64,000 bases of DNA from the NCBI RefSeq assembly GCF_003327285.1, contig NZ_KZ848475.1, positions 310,001 through 374,000 on the forward strand, read 5' to 3'. Each line of letters starts with the position of its first letter. Position 1 is the first letter of the stretch. The DNA comes from Microbacterium sorbitolivorans (lineage in GTDB: Bacteria > Actinomycetota > Actinomycetes > Actinomycetales > Microbacteriaceae). The position numbers were made by a program, and so were the translations under genes. Shown here piece after piece: positions 1 through 8,808 of this stretch. Under the pieces are notes generated by a model, which made no database searches, was not told the origin of the DNA, and saw only the letters and a program-made list of their open reading frames with translations.

Positions 1-198
1 GTGGTCATCGTCTCCCACCAGGCGCCCATCTGGATCGCGCACCTCGCCGTCGCGGGCGAGAAACTCTCGCACTCCCCCACCACGCGCCGTTGCGCCCTCT
101 CGAGCGTGACGAGCTTCACGCGCCGCGCCGACGGATCCTTCGAAGAGATCGCCTACGCCGAACCCGCCGCCGGCGGCATCGACCTCGGCGCGGTGTAG
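1..198 (+). CDS. Histidine phosphatase family protein, C-terminal part (5' end outside window)
   Basis: Only the last 65 residues are present, and the frame is open to the window edge. The segment VSHQAPIW near its start matches the second conserved histidine block of the phosphoglycerate mutase-like histidine phosphatases, where the His lines the phosphate pocket. The following RRCALSSVTSF stretch is typical of actinobacterial members. The GTG at position 1 is an internal codon, not a start. The family dephosphorylates small metabolites or phosphoproteins in the cytoplasm, and the substrate cannot be told from this fragment. A palindrome cluster follows immediately downstream. Confidence 0.7.
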   Translation: MVIVSHQAPIWIAHLAVAGEKLSHSPTTRRCALSSVTSFTRRADGSFEEIAYAEPAAGGIDLGAV

Positions 199-227
199 CG
201 CGGGCTACTGCCGGGCCCACCGCCGCT

Positions 228-573
228 CCCGTCGCCCAAACTGCTCCTCCCGGATCCCCTCAAGGACCGTTTGCGCGACGGGAACTCTGCGCCCTCGGTT
301 CCCGTTCGGAAATCTGCTGCTCCAAGCGCCATCTGGAGCAGATTCCCGAACCTGAACCCGGCGCCCGGCGCTGAGGTTTGAGAATCTGCTGCTCCCGGCG
401 GGATCTAGAGCAGATTCCCGAACCTGAACCGGCAGTCGGCGGTTCAGGTCGCCCAAACTGCTCTTCCCGGATCCCCTAAAGGACCGTTTGAGCGACCGGA
501 ACAACCGCCCCGCCGTTCCGGTCGCTCAAAGTGCTCCTCCCGGGGCACCGGAACGACAGTTTGGGCGACCGGA
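228..573. repeat. Cluster of imperfect palindromes (two repeat families, A-B-B-A-A order)
   Basis: The 383-bp gap between the phosphatase and DedA contains no gene. It holds a chain of hairpin-forming units. Family A has arms GTCGCCCAAAC / GTTTGNGCGAC at 230-241/269-280, 447-458/486-497 and, more diverged, 518-530/560-572. Family B has arms containing AATCTGCTGCTCC / GGAGCAGATTCCCGAAC at 304-323/335-351 and about 374-394/407-425. A further small hairpin lies at 422-449. Loops and flanks are also similar between copies, so these are true repeats rather than unrelated hairpins. The arrangement resembles REP/BIME-type elements. No transposase is nearby. Confidence 0.8.
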
Positions 574-581
574 AGCCCGGC

Positions 582-1247
582 CTACCGCCGCAGCGCGCGG
601 ATCCGCGTCACCACGAACCAGATCACCAGCGCCGCGACCACCACGATCACGACGTTCTGGGCGATGCCCATGTAGTCCTCGACGACGTGCCAGGCGGATC
701 CGAGAACCCAGCCGATCAGGATGAACGCCGTGTTCCAGATGAGGCTGCCGAGCGCGGTGTAGAGCAGGAATCGCCAGATCGGCATGCGCACGACGCCCGC
801 CGGGATCGAGATGAGGCTGCGGAAGATCGGCAGGAATCTGCCGAAGAAGACGGCGGCGGATCCGTGCCGCGTGAACCACGCGACCGTTTTGTCGATGTCG
901 TCGGCGCGCAGCAGCGGGATCTTGTCGAAGAGCCAGCGCAGGCGGTGGATCCCGACGAGCATGCCGATGAGGTAGAGCGCGAGTGCTCCGACGACGGATC
1001 CGACGGTCGCCCACGCGATCGCGGGCACGACCCCGAAGGCGCCCTGGTGCGCGGCGAAGCCGGCGGCCGGGAGGATCGCCTCGCTCGGGATCGGAGGGAA
1101 GATGTTCTCGAACGCGATCGCGAGGCCGACTCCGACGGGGCCGATCGTGTCCATGAGCGACACCGACCAGTCGACGAGCGCGCCGAGCCACGACTGCTGA
1201 TCTGAGGAAGCGGCGGCAGCAAGGCGGTGGTTCACGGGAGTTCCCAT
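582..1247 (-). CDS. DedA family membrane protein
   Basis: This 221-residue protein is the usual length for DedA/VTT proteins, which act in the membrane and are linked to phospholipid flipping and envelope homeostasis. The N-terminal block ENIFPPIPSEAILPAAGF (about residues 47-64) and the second block FGRFLPIFRSLISIPAG (about 135-151), with its conserved F/YxRFxPxxR signature, are both intact. Several hydrophobic spans follow. The ATG at 1247 was chosen because it leaves about 25 residues before the first hydrophobic segment; the in-frame GTG at 1235 is an alternative, and neither has a clear ribosome binding site. The gene is divergent from the FUSC gene with 63 bp between starts. Confidence 0.85.
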   Translation of the reverse strand: MGTPVNHRLAAAASSDQQSWLGALVDWSVSLMDTIGPVGVGLAIAFENIFPPIPSEAILPAAGFAAHQGAFGVVPAIAWATVGSVVGALALYLIGMLVGIHRLRWLFDKIPLLRADDIDKTVAWFTRHGSAAVFFGRFLPIFRSLISIPAGVVRMPIWRFLLYTALGSLIWNTAFILIGWVLGSAWHVVEDYMGIAQNVVIVVVAALVIWFVVTRIRALRR

Positions 1248-1310
1248 CGTCGGCGTTACGTAAGAGCCTACTGGCTGTTCTCCCTCAGCTCCCCGGAATA
1301 CGCTTCCCTC

Positions 1311-3002
1311 GTGACATCTCCGCGACGCTTCCAGGCGACGACCACGCTCCCGCGCATCAGGCCGCAGTTCGCGCTGTGGCCGGCGATGCGTTCCGTGCGC
1401 GCACCGCAAGACGCGTGGTACCTGCGCTCGGGGGCGCTCATCCCGTCGGCGGCGATCGCGATGGGGATCCTCGCCGCCTTCGGCCGCCTCGATCTCGCCG
1501 GTTACACGATGGCCGGATCCATGTGTGCACTCTTCGCGCATGCCCTCCCCTATCGCCGCCGCGCGATCACGCTCGCGGGCTTCATCGCCCTGCTGACCCT
1601 CGGCTGCGGCGTCTCGTTGGCGGTCGCGGCGGCGACCGAGAACATGCTCGTCCGCATCATCGTCGCGGCCCTCCTCGCCGCGATCATCAAGGTCGCCCAC
1701 GACGCGTCGAGCGTCGGCATGCCGCCGGCCGTCATCCCGATCTTCCTCGTGACGGCGCTCGGTTTCGTGCCCGAAACCTGGAGCGGCCTCGCCCTACACA
1801 TCGCCCTCATCGCCGGCGCCGGCGCAATCTCGTGGCTCGTCAGCATGGCGCCCGCGCTCGTGCGCCGAGACGGGCCCGAGCGCCGCGCGGTCGCCGTCGC
1901 GATGCGGGCGACGGCACGCGTGGGGCGCAACCCCGAGGATCCGGTCGCCCGCGACGCTCTCGCCGCCGCCATCACGGCTGCGCACCGCACCCTCGCGTAC
2001 ACGCGCGGAGAGGGTCGCGCGGCGCTCGCGGCGCACCTCGTCGCGTGCGAGCGGATCCTCGCGGATCCCTCGCAATCGCATCCCGACCGCGCGGAGGAGA
2101 ACGCCCGCGCGCTCGTGCGCTCGCGCACGCGCATCCCGACGCCGCCGCTCACCGAGGCCGAGCAGGCGCGGATCCGCGGTGCGCGGCTCGCGCTCGAGGC
2201 TCCCCGGTCGTTCGCGGCGCGGCACCGGATCCTCGCCGCCTTCCACCCGACGTCGCCCTCCGCGCCGTACTTCTGGCGCGTGCTCGTCGCGGCCCTCGTC
2301 GCGGCGCTCGTGTCGTGGGCGCTTGGCGGCGATCGTCCGTTCTGGGCGATCACGGCGGCGTCGGTCATCGTGCAGCCGAACCTGCTGCTGACCTGGCGAA
2401 AGGCGCCGCCGCGCGCCCTCGGTGCCCTCGTCGGAGTCTGGCTCTACGCCCTCATCGCGCCCGTCGCGCAGGTCGACCTGATCGTCGCCGCCGTGCTCGT
2501 GATCGTGCTCAACACCCTCACCGAGGCGTTCATCGCGCGCAACTATTTCATCGCGCAGGTGTTCGTCACGCCGCTCGCGCTGCTCATGAGCCAGTTCGGC
2601 GGGCAGCTCTCGTCGTCCGAGCTCATCTGGGAGCGCTCCGTCGACACCGTCGTCGGCGTCGTCGCCGGCGTTCTCGCCGCGTTCCTCATCCGCAACGGGC
2701 ACCTCCGCCGCCACGCGAAGGAGGCCGTCGAGCGGCTGGAGGCCGCGACGGCGGCGGCGGGGGTCGCGGATCCGGGAGCGGATCCGGACCCGGCCGCGCG
2801 CGGCGCGGAGGCGGATCCGGCCCCGGCACCCGCGGATCCGGACGCCGCCGCGCACGCACGGCGGGCGATCATCGCGGCGCTCGCCGACCTCGCCGCCGCC
2901 GTGCGGACGGCGGACAACGAGTGGTGGACGCACCGGGTCGATGAGGCGCGCGTGATCGCGGCGCAGAATGATGCGTATCGGGCGCTGGCCGGTCTGGGAT
3001 AG
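1311..3002 (+). CDS. FUSC family membrane protein
   Basis: This 563-residue protein has two hydrophobic clusters, about residues 30-180 and 330-450, separated and followed by soluble regions. That is the layout of the FUSC / aromatic acid exporter-like family. The second cluster contains the family block with [15 protein letters not shown] and a RALGxLxGVWL segment. The last 100 residues are rich in Ala, Asp and Pro. The GTG at 1311 is preferred over upstream in-frame codons because TACGCT at 1299-1304 ends exactly six bases before it, as in other apparently leaderless genes here, and there is no Shine-Dalgarno sequence. Substrate unknown. aspS follows 61 bp downstream. Confidence 0.75.
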   Translation: MTSPRRFQATTTLPRIRPQFALWPAMRSVRAPQDAWYLRSGALIPSAAIAMGILAAFGRLDLAGYTMAGSMCALFAHALPYRRRAITLAGFIALLTLGCGVSLAVAAATENMLVRIIVAALLAAIIKVAHDASSVGMPPAVIPIFLVTALGFVPETWSGLALHIALIAGAGAISWLVSMAPALVRRDGPERRAVAVAMRATARVGRNPEDPVARDALAAAITAAHRTLAYTRGEGRAALAAHLVACERILADPSQSHPDRAEENARALVRSRTRIPTPPLTEAEQARIRGARLALEAPRSFAARHRILAAFHPTSPSAPYFWRVLVAALVAALVSWALGGDRPFWAITAASVIVQPNLLLTWRKAPPRALGALVGVWLYALIAPVAQVDLIVAAVLVIVLNTLTEAFIARNYFIAQVFVTPLALLMSQFGGQLSSSELIWERSVDTVVGVVAGVLAAFLIRNGHLRRHAKEAVERLEAATAAAGVADPGADPDPAARGAEADPAPAPADPDAAAHARRAIIAALADLAAAVRTADNEWWTHRVDEARVIAAQNDAYRALAGLG

Positions 3003-3063
3003 TTCAGCCTGCCCCACTAAGATTGCGGGGATACTTTGTTTCCCACGCAGGAGGATCTCAGAA

Positions 3064-4839
3064 GTGCTGCGCACCCACAAAGCTGGCTCGCTTCGAGCCG
3101 AGCACATCGGTCAGACCGTCACCCTCACGGGTTGGGTCGATCGTCGTCGCGATCACGGTGGCGTCGCCTTCATCGATCTGCGCGATGCCTCGGGCATCGC
3201 CCAGGTGGTCATCCGCGACGAGGAGACTGCGCACCCGCTGCGTAGCGAGTTCGTCCTGAAGGTCACGGGCGAGGTCTCGGGCCGCCCCGAGGGCAACGCC
3301 AACGACAACCTTGCCACGGGCGATATCGAGGTCATCGCGACCGAGGTCGAGGTGCTGAACGAGTCGGCCCCACTGCCGTTCCAGGTGTCGACGGCGCTCG
3401 ACGGCCAGGAGACCGTCGGTGAGGAGGCGCGCCTCAAGCACCGCTACCTCGACCTGCGCCGCCCGGCCCCGGCGCGCATGCTGCGCCTGCGCTCGGACGC
3501 CGCGCAGGTCGCCCGCCGCGTGCTGAACGACGCCGAGTTCACCGAGGTCGAGACCCCGACGCTCACGCGTTCGACCCCCGAGGGCGCGCGCGACTTCGTC
3601 GTGCCGGCGCGCCTGAACCCCGGATCCTGGTACGCGCTCCCCCAGTCGCCGCAGCTCTTCAAGCAGCTGCTGATGGTCGGTGGCGTCGAGCGGTACTACC
3701 AGCTCGCGCGTAGCTACCGCGACGAAGACTTCCGCGCCGACCGCCAGCCCGAGTTCACGCAGCTCGACATCGAGATGGCGTTCGTCGACCAGGAAGACGT
3801 CATCGCGCTCGGCGAGCAGCTCGTCTCGGAGCTGTGGAAGCTCATCGACGTGCAGGTGCCGACGCCGATCGAGCGCATCACCTTCGCCGACGCGATGCGC
3901 CTCTACGGATCCGACAAGCCCGACCTGCGCTTCGGCAACCCGATCGTCGAGCTCGCCGAGTACTTCGCCGACACGACCTTCCGCGTCTTCCAGCAGGAGT
4001 ACGTCGGCGCCGTCGTCTACGCCGGCGGCGCCTCGCTGCCGCGACGCCAGTTCGACGCGTGGCAGGACTGGGCGAAGTCGCGCGGCGCCAAGGGCCTCGC
4101 GTACGTGACGTTCCAGGAGGACGGAACCCTCGGCGGCCCCGTCGCCAAGAACCTCTCCGACGCGGAGCGCGATGGCCTGGCCGCCATCACGGGCGCGAAG
4201 CCGGGCGACGCGGTGTTCTTCGCCGCCGGATCCACGACCGAGGCGCAGGCGCTCCTCGGTGCCGCGCGCGTCGAGATCGCCAAGCAGACCGGCGAGATCA
4301 ACAACAAGGACTGGGCCTTCGTGTGGGTCGTCGACGCACCGATGTTCAAGCCCACCGGATCCGACCCCGACGACGTCGACCTCGGCCACTCGGCATGGAC
4401 GGCTGTGCACCACGCGTTCACGTCGCCGAAGCCCGAGCACCTCGACACCTTCGACAAGGATCCCGAGAACGCCCTCTCGTACGCGTACGACATCGTCTGC
4501 AACGGCGTCGAGATGGGTGGCGGATCGATCCGTATCCACCGCCGCGATGTGCAGGAGCGCGTGTTCGAGGTCATGGGCATCGGCGAGGAAGAGGCGCAGG
4601 AGAAGTTCGGCTTCCTGCTCGACGCCTTCGCCTTCGGCGCCCCGCCGCACGGCGGCATCGCGCTCGGCTGGGACCGCACCGTCTCGCTGCTCGCGGGCGT
4701 CGACTCGATCCGTGAGGTCATCGCGTTCCCGAAGACCGGCAACGGCTTCGACCCGCTGACCGCCGCGCCCGCCCCGATCACCCCGGAGCAGCGCGCCGAG
4801 GCGGGCGTGGACTTCGTCCCGGAGGACGAGGAGGCGTAA
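3064..4839 (+). CDS. aspS: Aspartate-tRNA ligase
   Basis: This 591-residue class IIb aminoacyl-tRNA synthetase charges tRNA with aspartate. The N-terminal OB fold ([19 protein letters not shown]) binds the anticodon. Motif 2 contains [15 protein letters not shown] (about residues 223-237), the bacterial GAD insertion follows, and motif 3 is [14 protein letters not shown] (about 530-543). The length fits bacterial AspRS. The GTG start is set by an AGGAGG-type site at about 3048-3054 and by the family's conserved N-terminus; an upstream ATG in frame has no such support. Whether it is discriminating or also charges tRNA-Asn cannot be read directly. A strong hairpin follows the stop. Confidence 0.97.
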   Translation: MLRTHKAGSLRAEHIGQTVTLTGWVDRRRDHGGVAFIDLRDASGIAQVVIRDEETAHPLRSEFVLKVTGEVSGRPEGNANDNLATGDIEVIATEVEVLNESAPLPFQVSTALDGQETVGEEARLKHRYLDLRRPAPARMLRLRSDAAQVARRVLNDAEFTEVETPTLTRSTPEGARDFVVPARLNPGSWYALPQSPQLFKQLLMVGGVERYYQLARSYRDEDFRADRQPEFTQLDIEMAFVDQEDVIALGEQLVSELWKLIDVQVPTPIERITFADAMRLYGSDKPDLRFGNPIVELAEYFADTTFRVFQQEYVGAVVYAGGASLPRRQFDAWQDWAKSRGAKGLAYVTFQEDGTLGGPVAKNLSDAERDGLAAITGAKPGDAVFFAAGSTTEAQALLGAARVEIAKQTGEINNKDWAFVWVVDAPMFKPTGSDPDDVDLGHSAWTAVHHAFTSPKPEHLDTFDKDPENALSYAYDIVCNGVEMGGGSIRIHRRDVQERVFEVMGIGEEEAQEKFGFLLDAFAFGAPPHGGIALGWDRTVSLLAGVDSIREVIAFPKTGNGFDPLTAAPAPITPEQRAEAGVDFVPEDEEA

Positions 4840-4854
4840 GCCCCCTGCATGTAC

Positions 4855-4890
4855 GACTGCGCCCCCGTTCGCTCGAGCGGGGGCGCAGTC
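4855..4890 (+). terminator. Stem-loop terminator after aspS
   Basis: The arms GACTGCGCCCCCG and CGGGGGCGCAGTC form a perfect 13-bp GC stem with a short TTCGCTCGAG loop, 15 bp after the aspS stop. No T-run follows, as is common in high-GC actinobacteria. Confidence 0.75.
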
Positions 4891-4917
4891 GCGTTCCGGT
4901 TCGCCTAGGCTGGCACC

Positions 4918-5217
4918 ATGATCCGTCACATCGTGATGTTCGGCGTCGAGGCCGACAATGAAGCAGACCGCAACGCCAAGATCACCGAGGCCGCGCTGGG
5001 CCTCGAGAAGCTCGTGGGCGTGGTGCCCGGGCTCCGCGCCATGACCGTCGGCGCGAACGGCGTCGACATCGAGGGCAACTACGACTTCGCCCTCGTCGCA
5101 GACTTCGACGACGCCGAGGCCCTCGCCGGCTACGCCACGCACCCGGCGCACGTCGAGGTGGCGCAGTTCATCGGCACGTTCAAGACGAGCCGCGCCGCGA
5201 TCGACATCGAGCTGTAA
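4918..5217 (+). CDS. Dabb (stress-responsive A/B barrel) family protein
   Basis: This 99-residue protein begins MIRHIVMF and has the DFDDAEALAGYATHPAHVEV block, both hallmarks of the dimeric alpha-beta barrel (Dabb) family. The conserved His residues of the family (H4 and the HPAH pair) are present. Members bind or transform small hydrophobic or aromatic molecules; the substrate is not predictable. There is no Shine-Dalgarno site. TAGGCT at 4906-4911 ends six bases before the ATG, so the mRNA is probably leaderless, and transcription restarts here after the aspS terminator. Confidence 0.85.
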   Translation: MIRHIVMFGVEADNEADRNAKITEAALGLEKLVGVVPGLRAMTVGANGVDIEGNYDFALVADFDDAEALAGYATHPAHVEVAQFIGTFKTSRAAIDIEL

Positions 5218-5240
5218 CCCTCGCTCTCTCGCCGAACGCA

Positions 5241-5292
5241 CAAGGTTTCGCCGAACGACTACGTTATTTCGTATCCGTTCGGCGAAACCTTG
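5241..5292. repeat. Perfect 17-bp inverted repeat between convergent genes
   Basis: CAAGGTTTCGCCGAACG at 5241-5257 and its exact reverse complement at 5276-5292 flank an AT-rich 18-base centre. The element lies between the convergent Dabb and glutaredoxin genes. It may act as a bidirectional terminator, but the long stem, AT-rich loop and absence of a T-run also fit the family of intergenic palindromes seen elsewhere in this window. Confidence 0.75.
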
Positions 5293-5327
5293 TTCTTTCG
5301 CGCGGACGCAGCGCGGCGCGGGGCGCG

Positions 5328-5585
5328 CTATGCGCCCCGCAGCGCCTCCGCGAGGCGGTCCTGCGACACGCGCCAGTGGGCGTGGAGCTTGCCGTCGATC
5401 AGAACGACGGGGATCTTTTCCCACCACTTCTCGTACAGCGCGGGGTCGTCCTGGATCGACAGCTCGGTCACCTCGACGGCGTCGCTGACCGATTCCGGCA
5501 GCCCCGCGAGGGTCACATCGATGACCTCGCGCGCGACGTCGCAGAGGTGACAGCCGGGCTTCGTGAGGAGCGTGAGGTCGGTCAT
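5328..5585 (-). CDS. Glutaredoxin family protein
   Basis: This 85-residue thioredoxin-fold protein has a CHLC redox site at about residues 12-15 (KPGCHLCDVA) and the cis-proline block IPVVLIDGK. This is the short actinobacterial 'glutaredoxin family / DUF836-like' type, not classical GrxA. It probably reduces disulfides or bacillithiol/mycothiol mixed disulfides in the cytoplasm. Its ATG overlaps the stop of the upstream rhodanese gene by four bases (ATGA), so the two are translationally coupled and may work together in sulfur or thiol chemistry. Confidence 0.85.
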   Translation of the reverse strand: MTDLTLLTKPGCHLCDVAREVIDVTLAGLPESVSDAVEVTELSIQDDPALYEKWWEKIPVVLIDGKLHAHWRVSQDRLAEALRGA

Positions 5586-5872
5586 CGCTCGACGTCGTAG
5601 CCCGCCATGATCCAGGCGTCGGTTCCGCCCGCGACGTTCGTGACGTCGTATCCGCGCGGCTCGAGAGCCATCGCGACCTGCGCCGAGCGCCCGCCCGCCT
5701 TGCAGATCACGTCGAACTCCATCGGCAGCTCCTCGAGGCGCGCGCCGATCTCCGACATGGGGATGTTGATCGCGCCGGGCGCGTGTCCGTCGACGAACTC
5801 GTACTCTTCGCGAACGTCGATGAGCGGGGTGTTGGTACGCGCCTTCAGCTCGGCGACGGTGATCTCCTGCAT
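5582..5872 (-). CDS. Single-domain rhodanese-like sulfurtransferase
   Basis: This 96-residue protein is a single rhodanese domain: IDVREEYEFVDGHAPGAINIP carries the conserved DVRE and GHIPGAxN-type signatures, and the active-site loop is CKAGGRSAQVA with Cys at about residue 58. It is likely to transfer sulfane sulfur between thiols. The ATG at 5872 was chosen because homology begins there; the frame continues upstream but without similarity. It is the first gene of a two-gene unit with the glutaredoxin. Confidence 0.85.
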   Translation of the reverse strand: MQEITVAELKARTNTPLIDVREEYEFVDGHAPGAINIPMSEIGARLEELPMEFDVICKAGGRSAQVAMALEPRGYDVTNVAGGTDAWIMAGYDVER

Positions 5873-5920
5873 GTTTCTATTCTCGCGCAGGGCGCCCGTG
5901 ACGGATCCGTAAAACACGAA

Positions 5921-5948
5921 AACGCCGACCCCCGAAGGGATCGGCGTT
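5921..5948 (-). terminator. Rho-independent terminator of the bS22 gene
   Basis: Read on the minus strand, the stem AACGCCGATCCC / GGGGTCGGCGTT has a CTTCG-type loop and is followed by TTTTCGTGTTTT. It begins about 11 bases after the bS22 stop. This is one of the few T-rich terminators in the window. Confidence 0.8.
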
Positions 5949-5959
5949 CGCACAGTCGT

Positions 5960-6058
5960 TTACTTCTTGTTACGACGCTGGTGACGAGTCTTGCGAAGCA
6001 GCTTGCGGTGCTTCTTCTTCGACATACGCTTGCGGCGCTTCTTGATGACTGAACCCAT
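5960..6058 (-). CDS. Small ribosomal protein bS22 (AURKAIP1/COX24-type)
   Basis: A 32-residue reading frame starts [12 protein letters not shown] and ends RRNKK. It contains 10 Lys and 8 Arg, and it carries the [15 protein letters not shown]-type AURKAIP1/COX24 signature. Mycobacterial 30S structures show a protein of this type bound to 16S rRNA. The ATG is preceded by a GAGG-containing site, and the gene has its own T-rich terminator, so it is a real single-gene transcription unit. At 32 codons it is below the usual length cut-off of gene finders. Confidence 0.92.
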   Translation of the reverse strand: MGSVIKKRRKRMSKKKHRKLLRKTRHQRRNKK

Positions 6059-6190
6059 GGGAACCTCACTAATAGTTAGGGGGCTGGAAGCCTGGCACAG
6101 GAGTTGTGCCGACGTCCGGGAACGGAACGGCAGAAAAAGTGCCTCAGAGGATCTTATCGCATACTCGCCCCGGCCACTGTCAGCTAGATA

Positions 6191-6811
6191 TCAGAGCCAG
6201 CCGTTTGCCTCCGCGATCCGGGCCGCGGCCATGCGATTCGCGGATCCGGTTTTCGCGATAGCGCTCGACAAATAGTTGCGCACGGTGCCGGGCGAGAGGT
6301 GCACGGTGCGGGCGATCTCGGCGACCGGATCCCCCGCGAGCGCGGCCCGCAGGATCTCGCGCTCCCGCTCGGAAAGCGGGTTGGATCCGCCGACGAGCGA
6401 CTCGGTCGCGAGCGCCGGATCCACGACCCGCCGGCCCGCGTGGACCGCGCGGACGGCGTCGGCAAGCTCGCCCGCGGGCGTGTCCTTGACGACGAATCCG
6501 CTCGCGCCGACCTCGAGAGCGCGCCGGAGGTAGCCGGGGCGCCCGAAGGTCGTGACGATGAGCGACCGCACGCCGGGCAACTCGTCGCGGATCCGCGCCG
6601 CGGCCTCGATGCCGTCGGCGCCCGGCATCTCGATGTCGAGCAGGCACACCTCGGCCCCGGATTCGCGGGCGGCGCCGACGACCTCGTCGCCGCGCCCCAC
6701 CTGCGCGACGACCTCGATGTCGGGCTCGAGGTCGAGCAACGCGGCGAGCGCGCCGCGCACGAGCGCCTGGTCGTCGGCCAGCAGAATCTTGATCGTCGCG
6801 GTGTCGTTCAC
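6191..6811 (-). CDS. NarL/LuxR-type response regulator
   Basis: This 206-residue protein has a receiver domain with ILLADDQALVRG at the N-terminus and phosphoacceptor Asp at about residue 59 (CLLDIEMPGADG). A C-terminal LuxR helix-turn-helix spans about residues 145-206 (LSEREREILR ... VAEIARTVHLSPGTVRNYLSSA). The start is GTG at 6811, which overlaps the histidine kinase stop by four bases (GTGA). As the last gene of a kinase-regulator pair behind an ABC exporter, it probably controls that exporter in response to a membrane stress or drug. Confidence 0.93.
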   Translation of the reverse strand: MNDTATIKILLADDQALVRGALAALLDLEPDIEVVAQVGRGDEVVGAARESGAEVCLLDIEMPGADGIEAAARIRDELPGVRSLIVTTFGRPGYLRRALEVGASGFVVKDTPAGELADAVRAVHAGRRVVDPALATESLVGGSNPLSEREREILRAALAGDPVAEIARTVHLSPGTVRNYLSSAIAKTGSANRMAAARIAEANGWL

Positions 6812-7914
6812 CAGCGCGCCTCCAATCGTGTTCCCGGATCCGCGGTGCCGACGTCGAAGGATCCGCCGGCGGTCGAGACGCGCTCGCGGAGCCCGCGGAA
6901 CCCGCGCTCGGCCTCGCCCGGCGAGACGCCGATGCCGTCGTCGGTGACGACGATCCCGTCGTGCGATAGCGTCACGACGCACGATTCCGCGCGCGAGTGC
7001 CGCACGACGTTCGTGATCGCCTCGCGCAGCACCCACGCGACGACGATGCGGTGTCGCGGATCCACGACAGACGGATCCGTCGGCAACTCGGCCGCGATGC
7101 CCGCGCCCGCGAGCGCGGTGCGGGCGGCGTCCAGCTCGTCGCCGAGGCGCGCGACGCGGAGGCCCGCGACGGTCGCGCGCACCTCCGCGAGCGACTCGCG
7201 CGCGAGGCTGCGGATCTCGGCGATCTCGGCCTTCGCCCGCGCGGGGTCGATGTCGATGAGCCGCTCGGCGAGCTCTGCCTTGACGGTGACGACGGTGAGA
7301 CTGTGCCCGAGCACGTCGTGCACGTCGCGGGCGACGCGCTCGCGCTCGGCGACGAGGGCCATCTGGCGCTCGATGGTGTCGTGGCGCTCCTGGGCGGCGA
7401 TGATGAGGCGCACGACGCCGACCGACACGTAGACGATCGCGGGCGGCATGAACAGCACGCCGTACTCGCCGAATCCGTCGGGCATCGCCGAGAGCACGAT
7501 CGCGAGCGCCGAGTACTCGGCGATGAGGATCCCGGTCGAGAAGATCACCGCCGTGCGCGCCTCGCCGCAGAACATCGCGAGAGAGATGAGGAAGGATCCG
7601 GCCCCGAGGGCGCCGGGGCCGATCAGCAGGGCTGCGGCGATCATGAGCGCGACCATGACGACGATCGCGGTGATGCCGCGCCGGGCGGCGCGGCCCCAGT
7701 CGTCGCTACGAATCATCCAGATGTAGCCCGCGATGTACACCGCCGCGTACGCGAGCAGCAGGCCGACGGCGAGGCCCCGTGTGCTGTCCGAGACGTCGGC
7801 GTCGAGGGCCGACGTGATCGGGAAGGCCATGAACACGACCCAGACGACGCCCATGACCCAGGCGAATCGCTCCCAGGGCCCCCGCTGCTCGTCTTCCGCC
7901 GTCACATCCCCCAT
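6808..7914 (-). CDS. NarL-type sensor histidine kinase (HisKA_3)
   Basis: This 368-residue protein has about five to six predicted membrane spans in residues 20-160. The dimerisation/phosphoacceptor segment is RERVARDVHDVLGHSLTVV, with the phosphorylated His in DVHD. The ATP-binding domain has an N box in LREAITNVVRHS and a G box in VTDDGIGVSPGEAERGFRGL. There is no obvious extracytoplasmic sensor domain, so it may sense through the membrane or through the adjacent transporter. The ATG at 7914 is chosen for its GGGAGGTGAGAGC ribosome binding site. A palindromic element separates it from the permease. Confidence 0.92.
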   Translation of the reverse strand: MGDVTAEDEQRGPWERFAWVMGVVWVVFMAFPITSALDADVSDSTRGLAVGLLLAYAAVYIAGYIWMIRSDDWGRAARRGITAIVVMVALMIAAALLIGPGALGAGSFLISLAMFCGEARTAVIFSTGILIAEYSALAIVLSAMPDGFGEYGVLFMPPAIVYVSVGVVRLIIAAQERHDTIERQMALVAERERVARDVHDVLGHSLTVVTVKAELAERLIDIDPARAKAEIAEIRSLARESLAEVRATVAGLRVARLGDELDAARTALAGAGIAAELPTDPSVVDPRHRIVVAWVLREAITNVVRHSRAESCVVTLSHDGIVVTDDGIGVSPGEAERGFRGLRERVSTAGGSFDVGTADPGTRLEARW

Positions 7915-7943
7915 GCTCTCACCTCCCTCTCCCCCAACTCCCC

Positions 7944-8031
7944 CGTACACGACGACGGTAATTTTTGCTCCCACGGCCCCGGAAACCGGTGTCCGTCCCA
8001 CTTCGGCCCAAAATTTGCGTCGTTGTGTACG
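7944..8031. repeat. Imperfect 22-bp inverted repeat inside the ABC-TCS operon
   Basis: Positions 7944-7965 and the reverse complement of 8010-8031 match at 19 of 22 bases (arms begin CGTACACGACGACG). The element lies in the 132-bp gap between the permease stop and the kinase start. As RNA it could form a long stem that separates expression of the transporter from that of the two-component genes. Confidence 0.7.
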
Positions 8032-8046
8032 GAGGGCAAGGAATAG

Positions 8047-8808
8047 CTACTGGCGGGCACGGCCGCGGCGGGCGAGCAGGATCGTGCCGATGACCAGCAC
8101 GGCGCCCCAGAAGGCCACGTTCGCGATCGGCACCCACAGCGACTCCTGCGACATCGCGCCGCCGTTCATCGACGCCGCGTAGCCCTCGGTGAGGGGGTAG
8201 CGGGCGAGCGCGACGACGCCGTAGAGCGGCGTGAAGCGCGCGATGTCGAGCATGACGCCGTCGAGCGGGAAGAAGACGTTGCCGAGGAAGCCGAGGATGA
8301 CGAGGGATCCGCTGGCCGCACCGACGGCACCCTCGCTGCGGAACAACAGGCCCGCGAGCAGGCCGAAGAAGCTGAACACGGCGGCGCCGAGGAGCACGAG
8401 CAGGCCGCTCAGGATCCACACGTGCGGCTCGGCCTTCGCTCCCGTGAGCGAGCCGATGATGAAGATCGCTGCGACCGGGATGATCGCGATGACGAAGCCG
8501 ACGGCCGCCTTGGTCGTGACGCGCTGCGCGTCGCTCATCGGCGTGAGGCCCAGCTGGCGTCCCCAGCCTTGCATCTGCTCGACGGCGGCGGATCCGCCCA
8601 CCCCGACCGTCGCGGTGACGGCGCCGTAGGCGGCCATTCCGATCATCACGTAGGCCGCGACGTTGCCGTTTCCGATGTCGATCGTGCCGTAATCCTGCAC
8701 CGCTCCGAAGATCACGTACATGAAGGCCGGCAGCACGGCGACGAAGAACATCGAGACGAAGTCGCGCATGACGCGCACGAGCTCGATGCGGAAGTAGGTG
8801 ACGTTCAT
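8047..8808 (-). CDS. ABC-2 type transporter permease
   Basis: This 253-residue protein has six hydrophobic segments in the ABC-2 pattern. The N-terminal MNVTYFRIELVRVMRDF amphipathic lead is followed by spans at about 20-40, 55-75, 105-130, 140-160, 170-190 and 225-245. It pairs with the ATPase encoded immediately upstream; its ATG overlaps that gene's stop (ATGA). Likely an exporter of a drug, peptide or lipid-like compound. Substrate not predictable. Confidence 0.88.
   Translation of the reverse strand: MNVTYFRIELVRVMRDFVSMFFVAVLPAFMYVIFGAVQDYGTIDIGNGNVAAYVMIGMAAYGAVTATVGVGGSAAVEQMQGWGRQLGLTPMSDAQRVTTKAAVGFVIAIIPVAAIFIIGSLTGAKAEPHVWILSGLLVLLGAAVFSFFGLLAGLLFRSEGAVGAASGSLVILGFLGNVFFPLDGVMLDIARFTPLYGVVALARYPLTEGYAASMNGGAMSQESLWVPIANVAFWGAVLVIGTILLARRGRARQ

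Noticed and set aside
228-573. Possible CRISPR array in the repeat cluster
   Set aside because: Units are palindromes of two families with unequal spacing, there are no regular unique spacers and no cas genes.
3058-5427. 789-codon open frame antisense to aspS
   Set aside because: It arises from GC-rich third positions; it covers a certain aspS gene and a Dabb gene, and its product shows no domain.
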